Source: Eubacterium sp. (GTDB lineage: Bacteria > Bacillota > Clostridia > Oscillospirales > Acutalibacteraceae). Taken from it: DNA of 64,000 nt. The notes beneath the pieces are model-generated. The model saw nothing but the letters and a program-made list of their open reading frames with translations, did no database searches and was not told the origin of the DNA. Made by a program: the position numbers and the translations under genes. Of the stretch, positions 28,166-38,660 are shown piece after piece (position 1 is the stretch's first letter; the number at the start of each line of letters is the position of its first letter). The DNA is taken from NCBI GenBank assembly GCA_017886765.1, contig JAGHJI010000062.1:97053-161052 (forward strand), written 5' to 3'.

Positions 28166-29322
28166 AAAAGTCCTATCTCCTTAAAATAAGCAAGCTCCTG
28201 CTCAGCAAGCTCCTGCGTTTTCCTATCATCTATTTCATTCAGTGTCTTTTTTAAAAACTTTTTTCTGTTTTTCAAATTATAAAAAAAACGATAACACCAG
28301 GCGTAGGGTGTCAGCCACGGTCTTCCGTCAATAAATTTAATATAATTAATATTTTTCAGTTTACTGTAAGGCGGGAAGGCCAGCCGCAGCTTTATTCGGA
28401 AAGAGGACATTTTCCCTCCGGCTTCCATTTCCTTGCGTGACACCACGGAACCCACATTCTCCTGCATACTGCCGAATACGCCGCATCTGCAGAGATAATC
28501 CTGGGTTTGAGCCGTATTTTCCGTAAATTTCCTGCCGGCGTTAAACCATTCATAGCATACGGAAAGAAGCACGCCGGCAAAGGTGTCCAGCCCTATGGGC
28601 CTGAGAATTTCCCTTACCCGTTCAAGGTCAATGCTCCTTTTTGTCTGCATGACCGCCAGGTCCAGCACATGGCGGATACCCGCTCCGTAAAATTTAAAAT
28701 GGTGCGCCGTATGAGCGATAAGATATGCCGTGTGATAATCATCATTCAGCGTACCGGTCATATCGTTAAATGCGGCGTTGTCAAAGGCGTCTGTAAAAGC
28801 CTTGTCGCCGAATTCGCTTATGATGCGGGTGTGCACCTCCAGCAGAACGCCGTTTTTCCAGTAGTTATAAACGGGACCGTTTTCCTCCGTGCATAAAAAT
28901 CCGGCGTTTGTCAGCAGCGTTTTTACCTTGTCCCTGTTCTCACGGTCTATGAGGATGTCTATATCGCCCATTGAACGGCTTTCTGCAACAGGATACAATT
29001 CCCTCAGCACGATCCCTTTAAACAGGATATGGCGTATCTGAGAGGCTGTCAGGATATCCCTGACCTCGTTAAGACAAGCCTGCTGGCATTCATATATATA
29101 AACACTGTCGAAAAATTTATTTCTTAAGGCGTTCAAAAAATCCAGGGGTATGTTTTCCCGGTTGTCCGAAGCGTTCAGAGCACAATAGCAGACGCCTAAA
29201 AGATTATGGTGCTTTGCCAGTCTGTAAAGCTCCTGCAGATTGATATTATCAGGCACGGATACGCTGTTGTTATTTAGATATGCCTTACAGATTTCTATTA
29301 AAAGCTTTTCTTGTGCTGTCAT
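28162..29322 (-). CDS. Nucleotidyltransferase family protein (NTP_transf_5-like)
   Basis: HILFKGIVLRELYPVAESRSMGDIDILIDRENRDKV nucleotidyltransferase motif; start overlaps the neighbouring gene. Confidence 0.8.
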   Translation of the reverse strand: MTAQEKLLIEICKAYLNNNSVSVPDNINLQELYRLAKHHNLLGVCYCALNASDNRENIPLDFLNALRNKFFDSVYIYECQQACLNEVRDILTASQIRHILFKGIVLRELYPVAESRSMGDIDILIDRENRDKVKTLLTNAGFLCTEENGPVYNYWKNGVLLEVHTRIISEFGDKAFTDAFDNAAFNDMTGTLNDDYHTAYLIAHTAHHFKFYGAGIRHVLDLAVMQTKRSIDLERVREILRPIGLDTFAGVLLSVCYEWFNAGRKFTENTAQTQDYLCRCGVFGSMQENVGSVVSRKEMEAGGKMSSFRIKLRLAFPPYSKLKNINYIKFIDGRPWLTPYAWCYRFFYNLKNRKKFLKKTLNEIDDRKTQELAEQELAYFKEIGLL

Positions 29323-29353
29323 AGTAACAAGTCCGTTATATTAAAATATAAAG

Positions 29354-30088
29354 CTATTTTTTTATGTACTTATTTTTTAATAAAAAATTATGAGCGTTGT
29401 TTAAAATATCTTTATCGTTTTTAAAACTCAGTTGTTTCATGGCCCTTGTAAAGGGGAGCCAGATGTAGTTTTCGATTTCCTCTTCCTGGATAACCGTTGT
29501 GGTATCCTCTGTCGTTCCCACAAAAATGGAGACGATCTTATCAACCTTGTTTTTTATTTTATATTTTGAAATCCCCTCAAAGCCAAGATGAATTTTAATG
29601 TGCAGTCCCGTTTCCTCCAGAACCTCGCGCCGCGCCGCGTCGTATTTTGTTTCACCTTTTTCCAGATGCCCTTTTGGGAAGCCCCAGTTGGAGGAACGCT
29701 TGTTCTTTATCAGAAGATATCTTATACCGCCCAAAATTTCACGGTATACAATGGCTCCGCTGCTGGATTCATAAAGGCAGACCAGATCGTAATCCGGAAA
29801 ATCTTCCTTAACATTTATTTTTTCAAGGATGTCTATATTAATATATCTTGAGCTTTTCGGAGCGAGTATCCATATTTTATGTTTACCGCCATCTTCCTTC
29901 TTTGGTACCAGAACAGCAATTATCCTACCGTCAAAATTACTTACTGCGTGGTCGATTCCGAGAATAAATGCATATTCGTCCTGAGGGGTATCGTATATTA
30001 ACGCGTAGTTAAGAGGGTAGGTAAATTCTGCTTCGTCCGTGAAACCAATGGGTGTAACAACCTTGGCCCTGACGTTTTGTCCAAGCAT
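29354..30088 (-). CDS. Inorganic pyrophosphatase-like domain fused to a NUDIX hydrolase domain
   Basis: N-term MLGQNVRAKVVTPIGF...YPLNYALI...DEYAFILGIDHAVSNFDGRIIAVLVPKKED; C-term NUDIX box GHLEKGETKYDAARREVLEETGL. Confidence 0.75.
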   Translation of the reverse strand: MLGQNVRAKVVTPIGFTDEAEFTYPLNYALIYDTPQDEYAFILGIDHAVSNFDGRIIAVLVPKKEDGGKHKIWILAPKSSRYINIDILEKINVKEDFPDYDLVCLYESSSGAIVYREILGGIRYLLIKNKRSSNWGFPKGHLEKGETKYDAARREVLEETGLHIKIHLGFEGISKYKIKNKVDKIVSIFVGTTEDTTTVIQEEEIENYIWLPFTRAMKQLSFKNDKDILNNAHNFLLKNKYIKK

Positions 30089-30184
30089 AATATCACCACC
30101 AAATTCATATATTAATTTATTATATAAAATTTCTGAGGATATTACAAGACAATTATGAATAAAATTTACCTTAATATTAAACAA

Positions 30185-30222
30185 AAAACAGCCGGCAGAT
30201 TTCTCTGCCGGCCGTATGTTTT
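30185..30222 (-). terminator. Intrinsic terminator of the giant secreted-protein gene
   Basis: GCCGGCAGA-tttc-TCTGCCGGC with a U-run on the minus strand. Confidence 0.85.
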
Positions 30223-30250
30223 ATTTATTGACTTGTATCCGTAATCGGAA

Positions 30251-33200
30251 TTAAGATCCGAGCGTCTGGAGAAGTTCAACGAGTGAGGAAATAACGGTAT
30301 CCGTTTCACCCTCAAGCATTCCCAATACCTGAGTAATTATACCGGATACATTATCATCAACACCGTCTCCCAGCAGTCCGCCTATAAGCGCGCTGACCTT
30401 ATCCAGATTGTCGCCTGCATTAACGGTATCAATAAGGTATCTGAGTACAGCGATAAGTGTTTCTGAAGAATCACCCTGAACGAAGACTCTTGAACCGTAT
30501 GTTGCAGCCTGTGATGCGCTTACAACGGTTGTGCCGTGGCTTGCAAGCTGTAACCAGTCAACCGGGTTAAGCTTAAGGTCAAGCTTGGTTCCGTTGATGT
30601 CAATCATTCCGAGTATGTTGTTAATAAGCGGAATGAGCGCGTCGCCGCTGAGTATCGGCTTCAGGGTCTTATTAAGGTCATAGATATCAAGCGAGAAGTT
30701 TGTTACTCCGATCTGAGCAAGAAGTTCGTTGATATCCACATCCAGAGCGTCAAACAGTGTTGTAAGAAGATCGTTCAAATCAACAACAGGTCTGATCGCG
30801 TCAACAAGAGCAGATACCGGCGTGAGCAGATTGTCGATAATCTGGCACAGTCCGTCGTTGCCGATGAAGAGGGCAAGGTTCGGAACAATCGCCGCAATTG
30901 TCTGTATCGGAGCATTGAGTACGTCCTCAACCAGATCCCAGATAGGATTGATAATGTCAAGGAGTATCGCGTCATACTCTTCTATAATATCTTGTCTGTA
31001 CTGATACTGGGTCTTGATGTTATACATCGAGAACGCTTCCATAAGCGGAACGATAGAGGATGTATAACCGTTTGAGCCCGGAAGTCTTACTACATCAAAG
31101 AGTCCGAGGTAAGCATCGTTAAGCAGTACGTCAAGTACGCCGTAAAGCGGACGGAGTACTGCAACAAGCGCATGGAAGAAGCTGTCTCTGTCCGTAACGC
31201 CCCAATGGAGTGAATCGGCGTTTACATTGCTCCATGAGCCTGCGGCAGCGATTACAGCTGACGCGCTCTCAAATGTCTGTCCGTAGTCCTCGTCAACAAG
31301 GAGTCTTGCGACATTGCTTGTTGAGAAATCGATATCTGTCTGAGCAAGAAGCTGTGTGAGATTCATATTATCGTTGATCTTCACACCCTCGATTGCTCCG
31401 TAAAGACCTGTAGCGAGACTGCTGATGATTTCATCCTTAAAGAGGGCTTCGCTGATTAAACCGTTGAGGTCTGCAAGACTGCCGATAAGACCGTCCAGCA
31501 TCGGAGGAAGCTGCTTAAGGAAGTCAACGTCCATATTCTCAGGATAAGCGAAGGTGTATTCGCCTGTCTTATAGCTTGTGTAATCCCAGAAGGCGTTCTG
31601 CGGATTTCCGGCAAGCAGATAGAATACGGCGGCTACAATCTGGTCGGCAGAAGCCGTGCTGATTGTGTTAAATACGCTCTGAATGATGGACTTAAGTGTA
31701 TCATTCTTAGCAATCGCGTCAATTGAGCAAATTAAGTTCTTGAGTACTGACGCGTTATCAATTAGAAGATTAGCAACATAACGCAGTACGGTGATAAGTA
31801 CCTTGCCCTGGTCAACATTACCTACCATCTTGCCGGTCAGGTATTTGCCGTCTGTGCCGGTTGCTTTGCTGGTGTAAGTTGTCTTTGTTCCCAGGCTGAT
31901 AAGCTTGTTCCAATCAATATCAGCGAGCTGAAGTTTGCTTAAGTTCGGATCATCGCTGTCGGCAAGCAGTGAGTTAACCAATGGAATAATGAGATCATGG
32001 ATTGAGCCTCCAAGGAGGTCCTCAATAACGCCGCTGATTCCAAGGTCAATCGGATTTTCACCGTCAGTAATCAAATATGTTACCGGAGCCAGCAGATTGC
32101 CCAGCAGCTGGACAAGTCCGTCTGATTCAAGATACATCGCAATATTCGGAAGAAGTTTTGTGAGTTCGCTTACCGGATTTGCGAGCAGCTTGTTGAGGAA
32201 CGATTTGCTTGAATCGCCGATTAGCGGGTTAAGGATATCCAGAAGGAGATTATCCTTAGCATTGTTTACATCTTTCTTATACTGTGCGTAAGTGGAGATG
32301 TTTGAACACTGCAGCGCCTCAAGAAGAGGAATGATCGCGCTGTTGTAACCGTTTGTTCCCTCAAGTTTGAGATCCTTAAGGTCTTTAAGTGATGTGAAAT
32401 CAAGTCTGAGTTCGGAAGACTTTGAACGCTCACGGTTGCCCTCGTATTCTCTGAACTTCATTCTGAGGATGCCGTCCTTCATACGATAGGAGAACTTAAG
32501 CTGAATCGGAGCGTCCTTGTCATCGGAAATTGTGATTACCTGTACACCGTAAGGAACGTCAAGAGAAGTGATTACATCGTAGAGGACATCGTTAATCTCG
32601 AGAGTGCCTTCGCAGAGGAATATTTCAAGGACATCATAAAGCGGACGAAGGATTGCGGCAAGCGCGTTTACAAATCCCTGCTGTGCCTTTGAGGAACCAT
32701 CCTTGAATCCCCAGTTTACATTCTTGACTTTGCTCCAGCTTGACTGCGCCTTAATTGTATTTGCGGCGGAAGTAAAGGTCTTGCCGTAGCTCTTGTCAGT
32801 TAAGATCTTTGCGACATCCTTCGTGGATGTTACAATACCAAGACTCTTGAGCACATCTTTAATTGTAGGATCAAGGCCGTCCAGCGCTCCGTAAAGCGCG
32901 GTTGCAAGTGAAGTAAGAATCTCGTTGGTAAATAAGTTCTTGTTGACGATTGCTTGGAGACTATCGCCGCCAATGTCAACGCCGAATGAACTGAGAAGCG
33001 GGAACAGACCTGAAATTAAATTATCAAGACCTTCTACGCCGTTATCAGCCATCTGCTTGGTAACGCCAGCCGGATAGTAGAAACCTGTTGCAGCCTCCTG
33101 GAGATACTGAGCGAATGTCCAGTAAGCAAGCGTTGGGCTGTCTGTGGCTTCAAGGATTCGGTTGAGAAGCGTAAGAATATCCTTGGCGGTTATATCGCCG

Positions 33201-36200
33201 GATTTGAGAAGCTCAATTATTTCTGTAAACGTATCGTTGCCGATAAGCTCCGCAATAGCGGTAAGATTGTCATTGTCCAGCAGAACCTCAAGTAAATATT
33301 CAAGGATATATACGAAGGCGGCTGCCGGAGTTTTAGCCGTGCTGAGCTTGTTCCAGTTGATCTGCTTGAGCGTGATGCCTGTGCTTTCAAGATAGCTGTT
33401 TATAATCGGAATGAGATTTGAACCTGAAAGCGGGTATCTGTACTCGCCACTACCAAGCTGGATATTTTTTGTATCGGCGTATATCGCAAGCTTTTCATTT
33501 GTAAAGTCATTAATTAGACTCTGGAGGGTAAGGGAGGTAGGCAACAGTTTGTCGCTGTCAATAGCAAATATCTTTCCTAATCCTTTAAGTTCGTTTACAA
33601 GCGGGGTAACAGCATTTTTAACAATGGAAGCGATTGTAGCGCCATTCTTATCATCCAGTATACCCGCAATGCCCTGAATGGATTTGATCAGCGTTGTAGC
33701 CGGCTTCTCAAGGAAGAGATTGATCCATTCGGATACCGGTCTGAGAAGACCGAGGAGTACCTCGTCATTGTATCCGTTTGTTGTTGCTGCGTACTGAGCG
33801 GCGGTATCAAGCTTGATGCCGTTCTTTGTGCACAGCGCTCCCAGTACAGGAGAAACAACATTTGCATACCAGTTGGTGTCAATCATAACAACACCGAGGA
33901 TGGAAGTAATCAGTCTTAATGAAGCTGCCAGAGCGTCATAGAACGCATCCTTATCGCCTGCCTTAATACCCCAGTCGAGCTTGATCTTATAGTCGCCTCT
34001 GGAGGTCTGATCCGCGGCGTTGTGCCAGCAGTTATACTCTGACAGTTTATCCTGTACTTTCTCGTATCCGTCAAGTCTTATGCTGACTGCGTCAGGAGAA
34101 ATAACGCCTTCAATCGCTTCAACAAGCAGATTGTACTGAGCATTAGTGCCGTTATCCAGTGTGTAGGTATCATAGTAGTCGGCAAGAAGGTTTTCAACAA
34201 CCTTTTCAATCAGCAGGAAGGTCTCAACAACCAGTCCGGTGAGAGATTCGTTTGTATAAACTTTCTTTGCGTCTACATTACCCTTTGAATCAGGGGTATA
34301 TGTTTCAGAACCGGTAATATAGAATACGTATGAGTTAAGAAGTTTTCCTAAATCTGTGAAACAATCGTTGCCCAGGTAGTTTGAGAAAAATGTAACCACA
34401 CCGGAAAGGATGTTATCTGTGGAATCTATATTAAATCCGTTAAAGCTGCTGTCAGCAAGGAGAGAGGACAACATCTTATCAAAGTTGTTGATAAGGTCTG
34501 TCGCGTTGCTTAATTCCGAATTTGTGTATGTGCTCTTGTCAGCGTTTGCTGTTTTGGCAGCCTTCTGTTTATATGTGGGACTTCCGGAATTGGTGTTATC
34601 TCCACCATCGCCGCCGCCATTGCCATTACTGTCGAATTTATCGACAAGGTTCATGATCACATCTACAAGTGTCTGAATGTTTGAAATCAGGAAATAAGCG
34701 TTATCCTTTGAAAGTCCGGTAAAGCCTGTGTCCTGCTCTTCAAACGTGAAGGAGTAGTCGCTTTCACGTTCTATCTGGAATACACCGTTAAGTACATCGG
34801 TAATAATGCTTGTTTCACCGAATCCGCCCAGTGAATTGAGCAGTCCGGAGATAATCGGTATGTTCTTTGTGATTTCGTTATCTGTAGAGATCGTGTTGTC
34901 AAGAAGATCTATAATCGCGTTGAGCCAGTCGCCGACGAATATATCAGCAAATGTATCAAGAATGTCAACGCTGTCTCCGCTGCCGTCTGCCAACGATTTG
35001 AAAGTCTCAAGAGAAGAATTTCTTATATAGTTGTTTTGGTTTGCAAATATTTTGCCGTCATAGCAGTATGTCCATGCATCTTTTGCTACACCGTATTTTT
35101 CGGCAGCAAGATCTTCCATTAAATCAAATAGCTGAGGAATCGCAACAAATATATTGTTAAGTCCTGAGCTGGTGGTGTTGAAGTTTTCAGCCGTTGGTTC
35201 ACATTTTATTTGATTGCGAAGTTCAGGTGTTGAAACATAAGTATCCACAGCTTCTGTGAAGAGCGTAGCTAATTCCGTTACGACTTCAGACAAAGCAATC
35301 GCTGTATTGCTTGGCGTTTTAATCGGCTTACCGTTTTCTGTTTTAAGGACTTTGATTTCATTGCCGTCTTTGTCTTTTTTTGTTTCATAGTCGGTAAGCT
35401 GCGCAAGCAGGGTGTCTAAATCTGAAATCTTTGCGTCACGCAGAGCTTTATCTGCAATGTATATTCCCGTCAGATAAGGAACATCGCCTTCATAAGTATA
35501 ATAGTAATTAAATACAGCCTCGGGATATTCCGCAAGCAGAGCTCCCAGATCCGTTGAGGTGTTATTGAGGTAGGTGAACTCGGCAATAACATTTCCGTCT
35601 TCGTCCACACGATCGGTATCTGTTCGGATAATCTGATTGCCGTCCTGATCTCTGACTACATAATTTTTAAGATCGGCAGTATCAATTTCTGCGCCCAAAT
35701 AGTTTTTGGTAACAAGCTGACCGTCTACTTCTTCTTTGAAGGTTACGGTTTCGGCCGTATAGTATTCTATGCCTTCCGCTTCATCTCCCTCAAACAGCCA
35801 GTGCATGATTTTTGGAAGCAGGTCATTCAGATCCCAGTTAAGCGTTGTTATGCCGACATAGGATCCATAAGACATTTTGAAATCGTTAAACAGATCCAAA
35901 TTATAAAGCAGGCTGTCACTCTCGTTCTCGTTTGCGACAAACGGTATGATAATCTCGTCCAAAAGGACTACAAGAACAGGAAGAAGTTCAAATATCGTTT
36001 CAACAGGAGAGGTAACAAGCTTTGACCACAGATCCTCCAGAACAGAGTTAAGATCTACTTCTGTTTCAAGGAAAGAGTTAATGATTTCGGAGATGGATTG
36101 ATCGGAGAGTTCCAAAGTAAATACTTCGGCTACAAGGTCATTTAAAACCGCGTTGATCAGTTCGGTTCCTACTTCTCCGGTGAAGTCATAATCGGCGTTC

Positions 36201-38554
36201 AGTATCGCTTCTTGCTCTTCGGTAAGTTCTATGGCATTGGATACGCCGGATTCTTCAATTGTGGCGGTTAACTCGTTTTCTACAAGTTGATCGACATTAA
36301 GAATTTCCGGAAGACGTGTTACGGATGACACAGCCAAATCACTTAAGTCGATTCCGGCAAATTCAGCAACAACCTTGGCATAAGCGTAGTTTTCCGCCTC
36401 GGCAAAATATCCGTTAATCGTGTTCTTCTGGATATTCCCTTGGTCATCTCTTCCGTCGACAGAGCCTATTTGAGGAGATGCGTTTGTGACAACAAGATGG
36501 GTGTTGCCGGCTTCGTCTTTGTTGCTTCTGTCCGTATAAACATTATATGCTCCTCGGATCAGTCTATAAGCACTATCATCCGCAAGGTATTCATCATAAT
36601 ATGACTGCGGTACAACCATAGCCGTAATCGTTCCGTTGGCATCATTGGCGCTGGTCTTTAACGCGTTGGTCATTGTTGCATAGTCGTTAAAAATCTCAAC
36701 GTCTCTGTTCAGACCCGTTGCGTCATAGGCTATACCGGCATAAGGATCAACGGATGTGTCTAAGTGACCGATAGGTCCGCGGGAAGCCTGTGAAACACTA
36801 AGACGCGAAACAATACGGTACGGTTCGGATGCGTAGGTCGGATTTCTGTACGCGTCACTGCCGATAAAGGCTTGGAAAACACCAAGGCGATGTGCATCGG
36901 TATCTGAAGATGTTTCTTCGGCAATCATTGTGAGGTATTCGGTAACGATAGAGTCTTTTAACACAGACGGAATAACTGCCTCTGTGCTGGTGGAGCTGGC
37001 GTCGGTAAACGCAACGCTTTCGCCGGCATAGTAAGAAAGCAGTCTCGAAGAGTTTCCGTTGATAGAAGTGAGTACCGATGCTATATCGGCAAGCTGCGCG
37101 TCAGTCAGGACGGAATCTTTTTCTTTCCAGCCCTCGGGCATCAACTCGGACACCATTTCATCAATCTCGTCTGCGGTTTTTACGTATCCTTTATCTACGG
37201 CATATCCCTTAAGAATGTCCAGATAATATGGTCCTTCGTATGCGTTGCTTTTGCCGCCCTTGATAATTTCATTGTAATAGGCTGCTAAAGCATAGTTTTG
37301 CGCAACGGATTTCGCTCTGTCCGCGTTTGCGTCAAGGTTTGCATAGAAAGCATCAAGCGAATCGTTTTTAGATGCTTCTGCAAGAAGGTCTGCGTAGTTT
37401 TCCGGAGTAATTTCCTCCTTTACTATAGATCCTAGTGCAAGAAGTTCCGCGTAGTTTTCCGGAGTAATGTCAGCGGTTATATTGTATTCAACCTCATCGC
37501 CCTTTTTGAAAAACTCGCCTTCTCCGGTGAAGGTTACTGCCGTGCCGGATTTATAAATGTAATCATAATAAAAATATACATATATTAAATTCATTCCGGC
37601 GCCATAGATATAGTATATCAGTTCCGCCGGCGTATCTATCTTTATCTGATTTGAACTTACGCTTGAGACAAAAGCTCCGTACATTGCGTACAATGTGTTA
37701 AAAGCTTCCAGTTCTTCAGAAGTAATATTTTCATAAGATACGGCGCTGTCCTCGCCCTCATCTGTAACAGGCTTAAAAAACTGTTCAAGATCATATAAAC
37801 AAGCGGAGTTAAAGTTATCGCCGTATCTTCTTGCAACGGTCTCAATAGTGGAGCCCAAAGCGCTCATCTGAGCGTTGTATTCCTCATAGAGATGTGCAAG
37901 CGGCAACAAGGTGTCATACCAGTTTTGTAAGGTCTCGCCAGCCTCACCGCCGATACTGTCCTTATATTTCATGCAGAGTTTCATAATCGTGAAATACGAT
38001 ATATCGGAATCTCTGCTGTCAAGATAAGTGTAATTATTTTCATTTGGCTGCCTATCCGGATAGAATTCCTCATAGAAAGCTCTAAGGAATTCCGTCTTGC
38101 TGGATTGCGCAGTTCCGGTTAACTGATCCATGCCGTCAGTTATGTTATTATCATCAAAGATTTTGATGAGCTCCGGCTGAAGAGCAGTTAAGATATCCTG
38201 CAGCGTCGCCGCCTGAAGTCCCTCAGGATCCGCATCGCTGCGTTCATCATCGCCTCGGATAACTGCTTTTTCGTGGTCAGTTAGGTCGTCTGCGCTTTTA
38301 CCAAGGATTTTGGCATATTTTTCAAAAACCATTTCCTCAATGGAAAAGCCGTCGGAGTCGATGCCAAGCAGCAGCGACGGAAGATAGTCGTCTATCAATC
38401 CGTTGAGCGAGTTGAAAGCGGCGTCGGCTTCATCTGAAGTTGACCAGATGCTGTTGCTGTTATCCTGCGCGAACGCAGTAAATCCAACAGAGCATGTGGT
38501 TACGACCATAACTACCGCCAGGAAAAAGCTAAGTAGTTTTTTGCTCGTTTTCAT
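30251..38554 (-). CDS. Giant (2767 aa) secreted repeat protein of unknown function
   Basis: Signal peptide MKTSKKLLSFFLAVVMVVTTCSVGFTAFAQ; single uninterrupted ORF; tandem modules of about 450-500 aa in the C-terminal half. Confidence 0.9.
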   Translation of the reverse strand: MKTSKKLLSFFLAVVMVVTTCSVGFTAFAQDNSNSIWSTSDEADAAFNSLNGLIDDYLPSLLLGIDSDGFSIEEMVFEKYAKILGKSADDLTDHEKAVIRGDDERSDADPEGLQAATLQDILTALQPELIKIFDDNNITDGMDQLTGTAQSSKTEFLRAFYEEFYPDRQPNENNYTYLDSRDSDISYFTIMKLCMKYKDSIGGEAGETLQNWYDTLLPLAHLYEEYNAQMSALGSTIETVARRYGDNFNSACLYDLEQFFKPVTDEGEDSAVSYENITSEELEAFNTLYAMYGAFVSSVSSNQIKIDTPAELIYYIYGAGMNLIYVYFYYDYIYKSGTAVTFTGEGEFFKKGDEVEYNITADITPENYAELLALGSIVKEEITPENYADLLAEASKNDSLDAFYANLDANADRAKSVAQNYALAAYYNEIIKGGKSNAYEGPYYLDILKGYAVDKGYVKTADEIDEMVSELMPEGWKEKDSVLTDAQLADIASVLTSINGNSSRLLSYYAGESVAFTDASSTSTEAVIPSVLKDSIVTEYLTMIAEETSSDTDAHRLGVFQAFIGSDAYRNPTYASEPYRIVSRLSVSQASRGPIGHLDTSVDPYAGIAYDATGLNRDVEIFNDYATMTNALKTSANDANGTITAMVVPQSYYDEYLADDSAYRLIRGAYNVYTDRSNKDEAGNTHLVVTNASPQIGSVDGRDDQGNIQKNTINGYFAEAENYAYAKVVAEFAGIDLSDLAVSSVTRLPEILNVDQLVENELTATIEESGVSNAIELTEEQEAILNADYDFTGEVGTELINAVLNDLVAEVFTLELSDQSISEIINSFLETEVDLNSVLEDLWSKLVTSPVETIFELLPVLVVLLDEIIIPFVANENESDSLLYNLDLFNDFKMSYGSYVGITTLNWDLNDLLPKIMHWLFEGDEAEGIEYYTAETVTFKEEVDGQLVTKNYLGAEIDTADLKNYVVRDQDGNQIIRTDTDRVDEDGNVIAEFTYLNNTSTDLGALLAEYPEAVFNYYYTYEGDVPYLTGIYIADKALRDAKISDLDTLLAQLTDYETKKDKDGNEIKVLKTENGKPIKTPSNTAIALSEVVTELATLFTEAVDTYVSTPELRNQIKCEPTAENFNTTSSGLNNIFVAIPQLFDLMEDLAAEKYGVAKDAWTYCYDGKIFANQNNYIRNSSLETFKSLADGSGDSVDILDTFADIFVGDWLNAIIDLLDNTISTDNEITKNIPIISGLLNSLGGFGETSIITDVLNGVFQIERESDYSFTFEEQDTGFTGLSKDNAYFLISNIQTLVDVIMNLVDKFDSNGNGGGDGGDNTNSGSPTYKQKAAKTANADKSTYTNSELSNATDLINNFDKMLSSLLADSSFNGFNIDSTDNILSGVVTFFSNYLGNDCFTDLGKLLNSYVFYITGSETYTPDSKGNVDAKKVYTNESLTGLVVETFLLIEKVVENLLADYYDTYTLDNGTNAQYNLLVEAIEGVISPDAVSIRLDGYEKVQDKLSEYNCWHNAADQTSRGDYKIKLDWGIKAGDKDAFYDALAASLRLITSILGVVMIDTNWYANVVSPVLGALCTKNGIKLDTAAQYAATTNGYNDEVLLGLLRPVSEWINLFLEKPATTLIKSIQGIAGILDDKNGATIASIVKNAVTPLVNELKGLGKIFAIDSDKLLPTSLTLQSLINDFTNEKLAIYADTKNIQLGSGEYRYPLSGSNLIPIINSYLESTGITLKQINWNKLSTAKTPAAAFVYILEYLLEVLLDNDNLTAIAELIGNDTFTEIIELLKSGDITAKDILTLLNRILEATDSPTLAYWTFAQYLQEAATGFYYPAGVTKQMADNGVEGLDNLISGLFPLLSSFGVDIGGDSLQAIVNKNLFTNEILTSLATALYGALDGLDPTIKDVLKSLGIVTSTKDVAKILTDKSYGKTFTSAANTIKAQSSWSKVKNVNWGFKDGSSKAQQGFVNALAAILRPLYDVLEIFLCEGTLEINDVLYDVITSLDVPYGVQVITISDDKDAPIQLKFSYRMKDGILRMKFREYEGNRERSKSSELRLDFTSLKDLKDLKLEGTNGYNSAIIPLLEALQCSNISTYAQYKKDVNNAKDNLLLDILNPLIGDSSKSFLNKLLANPVSELTKLLPNIAMYLESDGLVQLLGNLLAPVTYLITDGENPIDLGISGVIEDLLGGSIHDLIIPLVNSLLADSDDPNLSKLQLADIDWNKLISLGTKTTYTSKATGTDGKYLTGKMVGNVDQGKVLITVLRYVANLLIDNASVLKNLICSIDAIAKNDTLKSIIQSVFNTISTASADQIVAAVFYLLAGNPQNAFWDYTSYKTGEYTFAYPENMDVDFLKQLPPMLDGLIGSLADLNGLISEALFKDEIISSLATGLYGAIEGVKINDNMNLTQLLAQTDIDFSTSNVARLLVDEDYGQTFESASAVIAAAGSWSNVNADSLHWGVTDRDSFFHALVAVLRPLYGVLDVLLNDAYLGLFDVVRLPGSNGYTSSIVPLMEAFSMYNIKTQYQYRQDIIEEYDAILLDIINPIWDLVEDVLNAPIQTIAAIVPNLALFIGNDGLCQIIDNLLTPVSALVDAIRPVVDLNDLLTTLFDALDVDINELLAQIGVTNFSLDIYDLNKTLKPILSGDALIPLINNILGMIDINGTKLDLKLNPVDWLQLASHGTTVVSASQAATYGSRVFVQGDSSETLIAVLRYLIDTVNAGDNLDKVSALIGGLLGDGVDDNVSGIITQVLGMLEGETDTVISSLVELLQTLGS

Positions 38555-38633
38555 AATAAATCTCTCCTTTACCTTTTATGATTAACGAACTTGCCGTTTA
38601 ATTTACATGCGTAAAATAGTTGTCGAAAAAACG

Positions 38634-38660
38634 AACTTGTTAACACTTTGTTAACAAGTT
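38634..38660. promoter_or_regulatory. 12-bp perfect inverted repeat upstream of the giant gene
   Basis: AACTTGTTAACA-ctt-TGTTAACAAGTT; minus strand continues CGTTTTTTCG. Confidence 0.5.
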
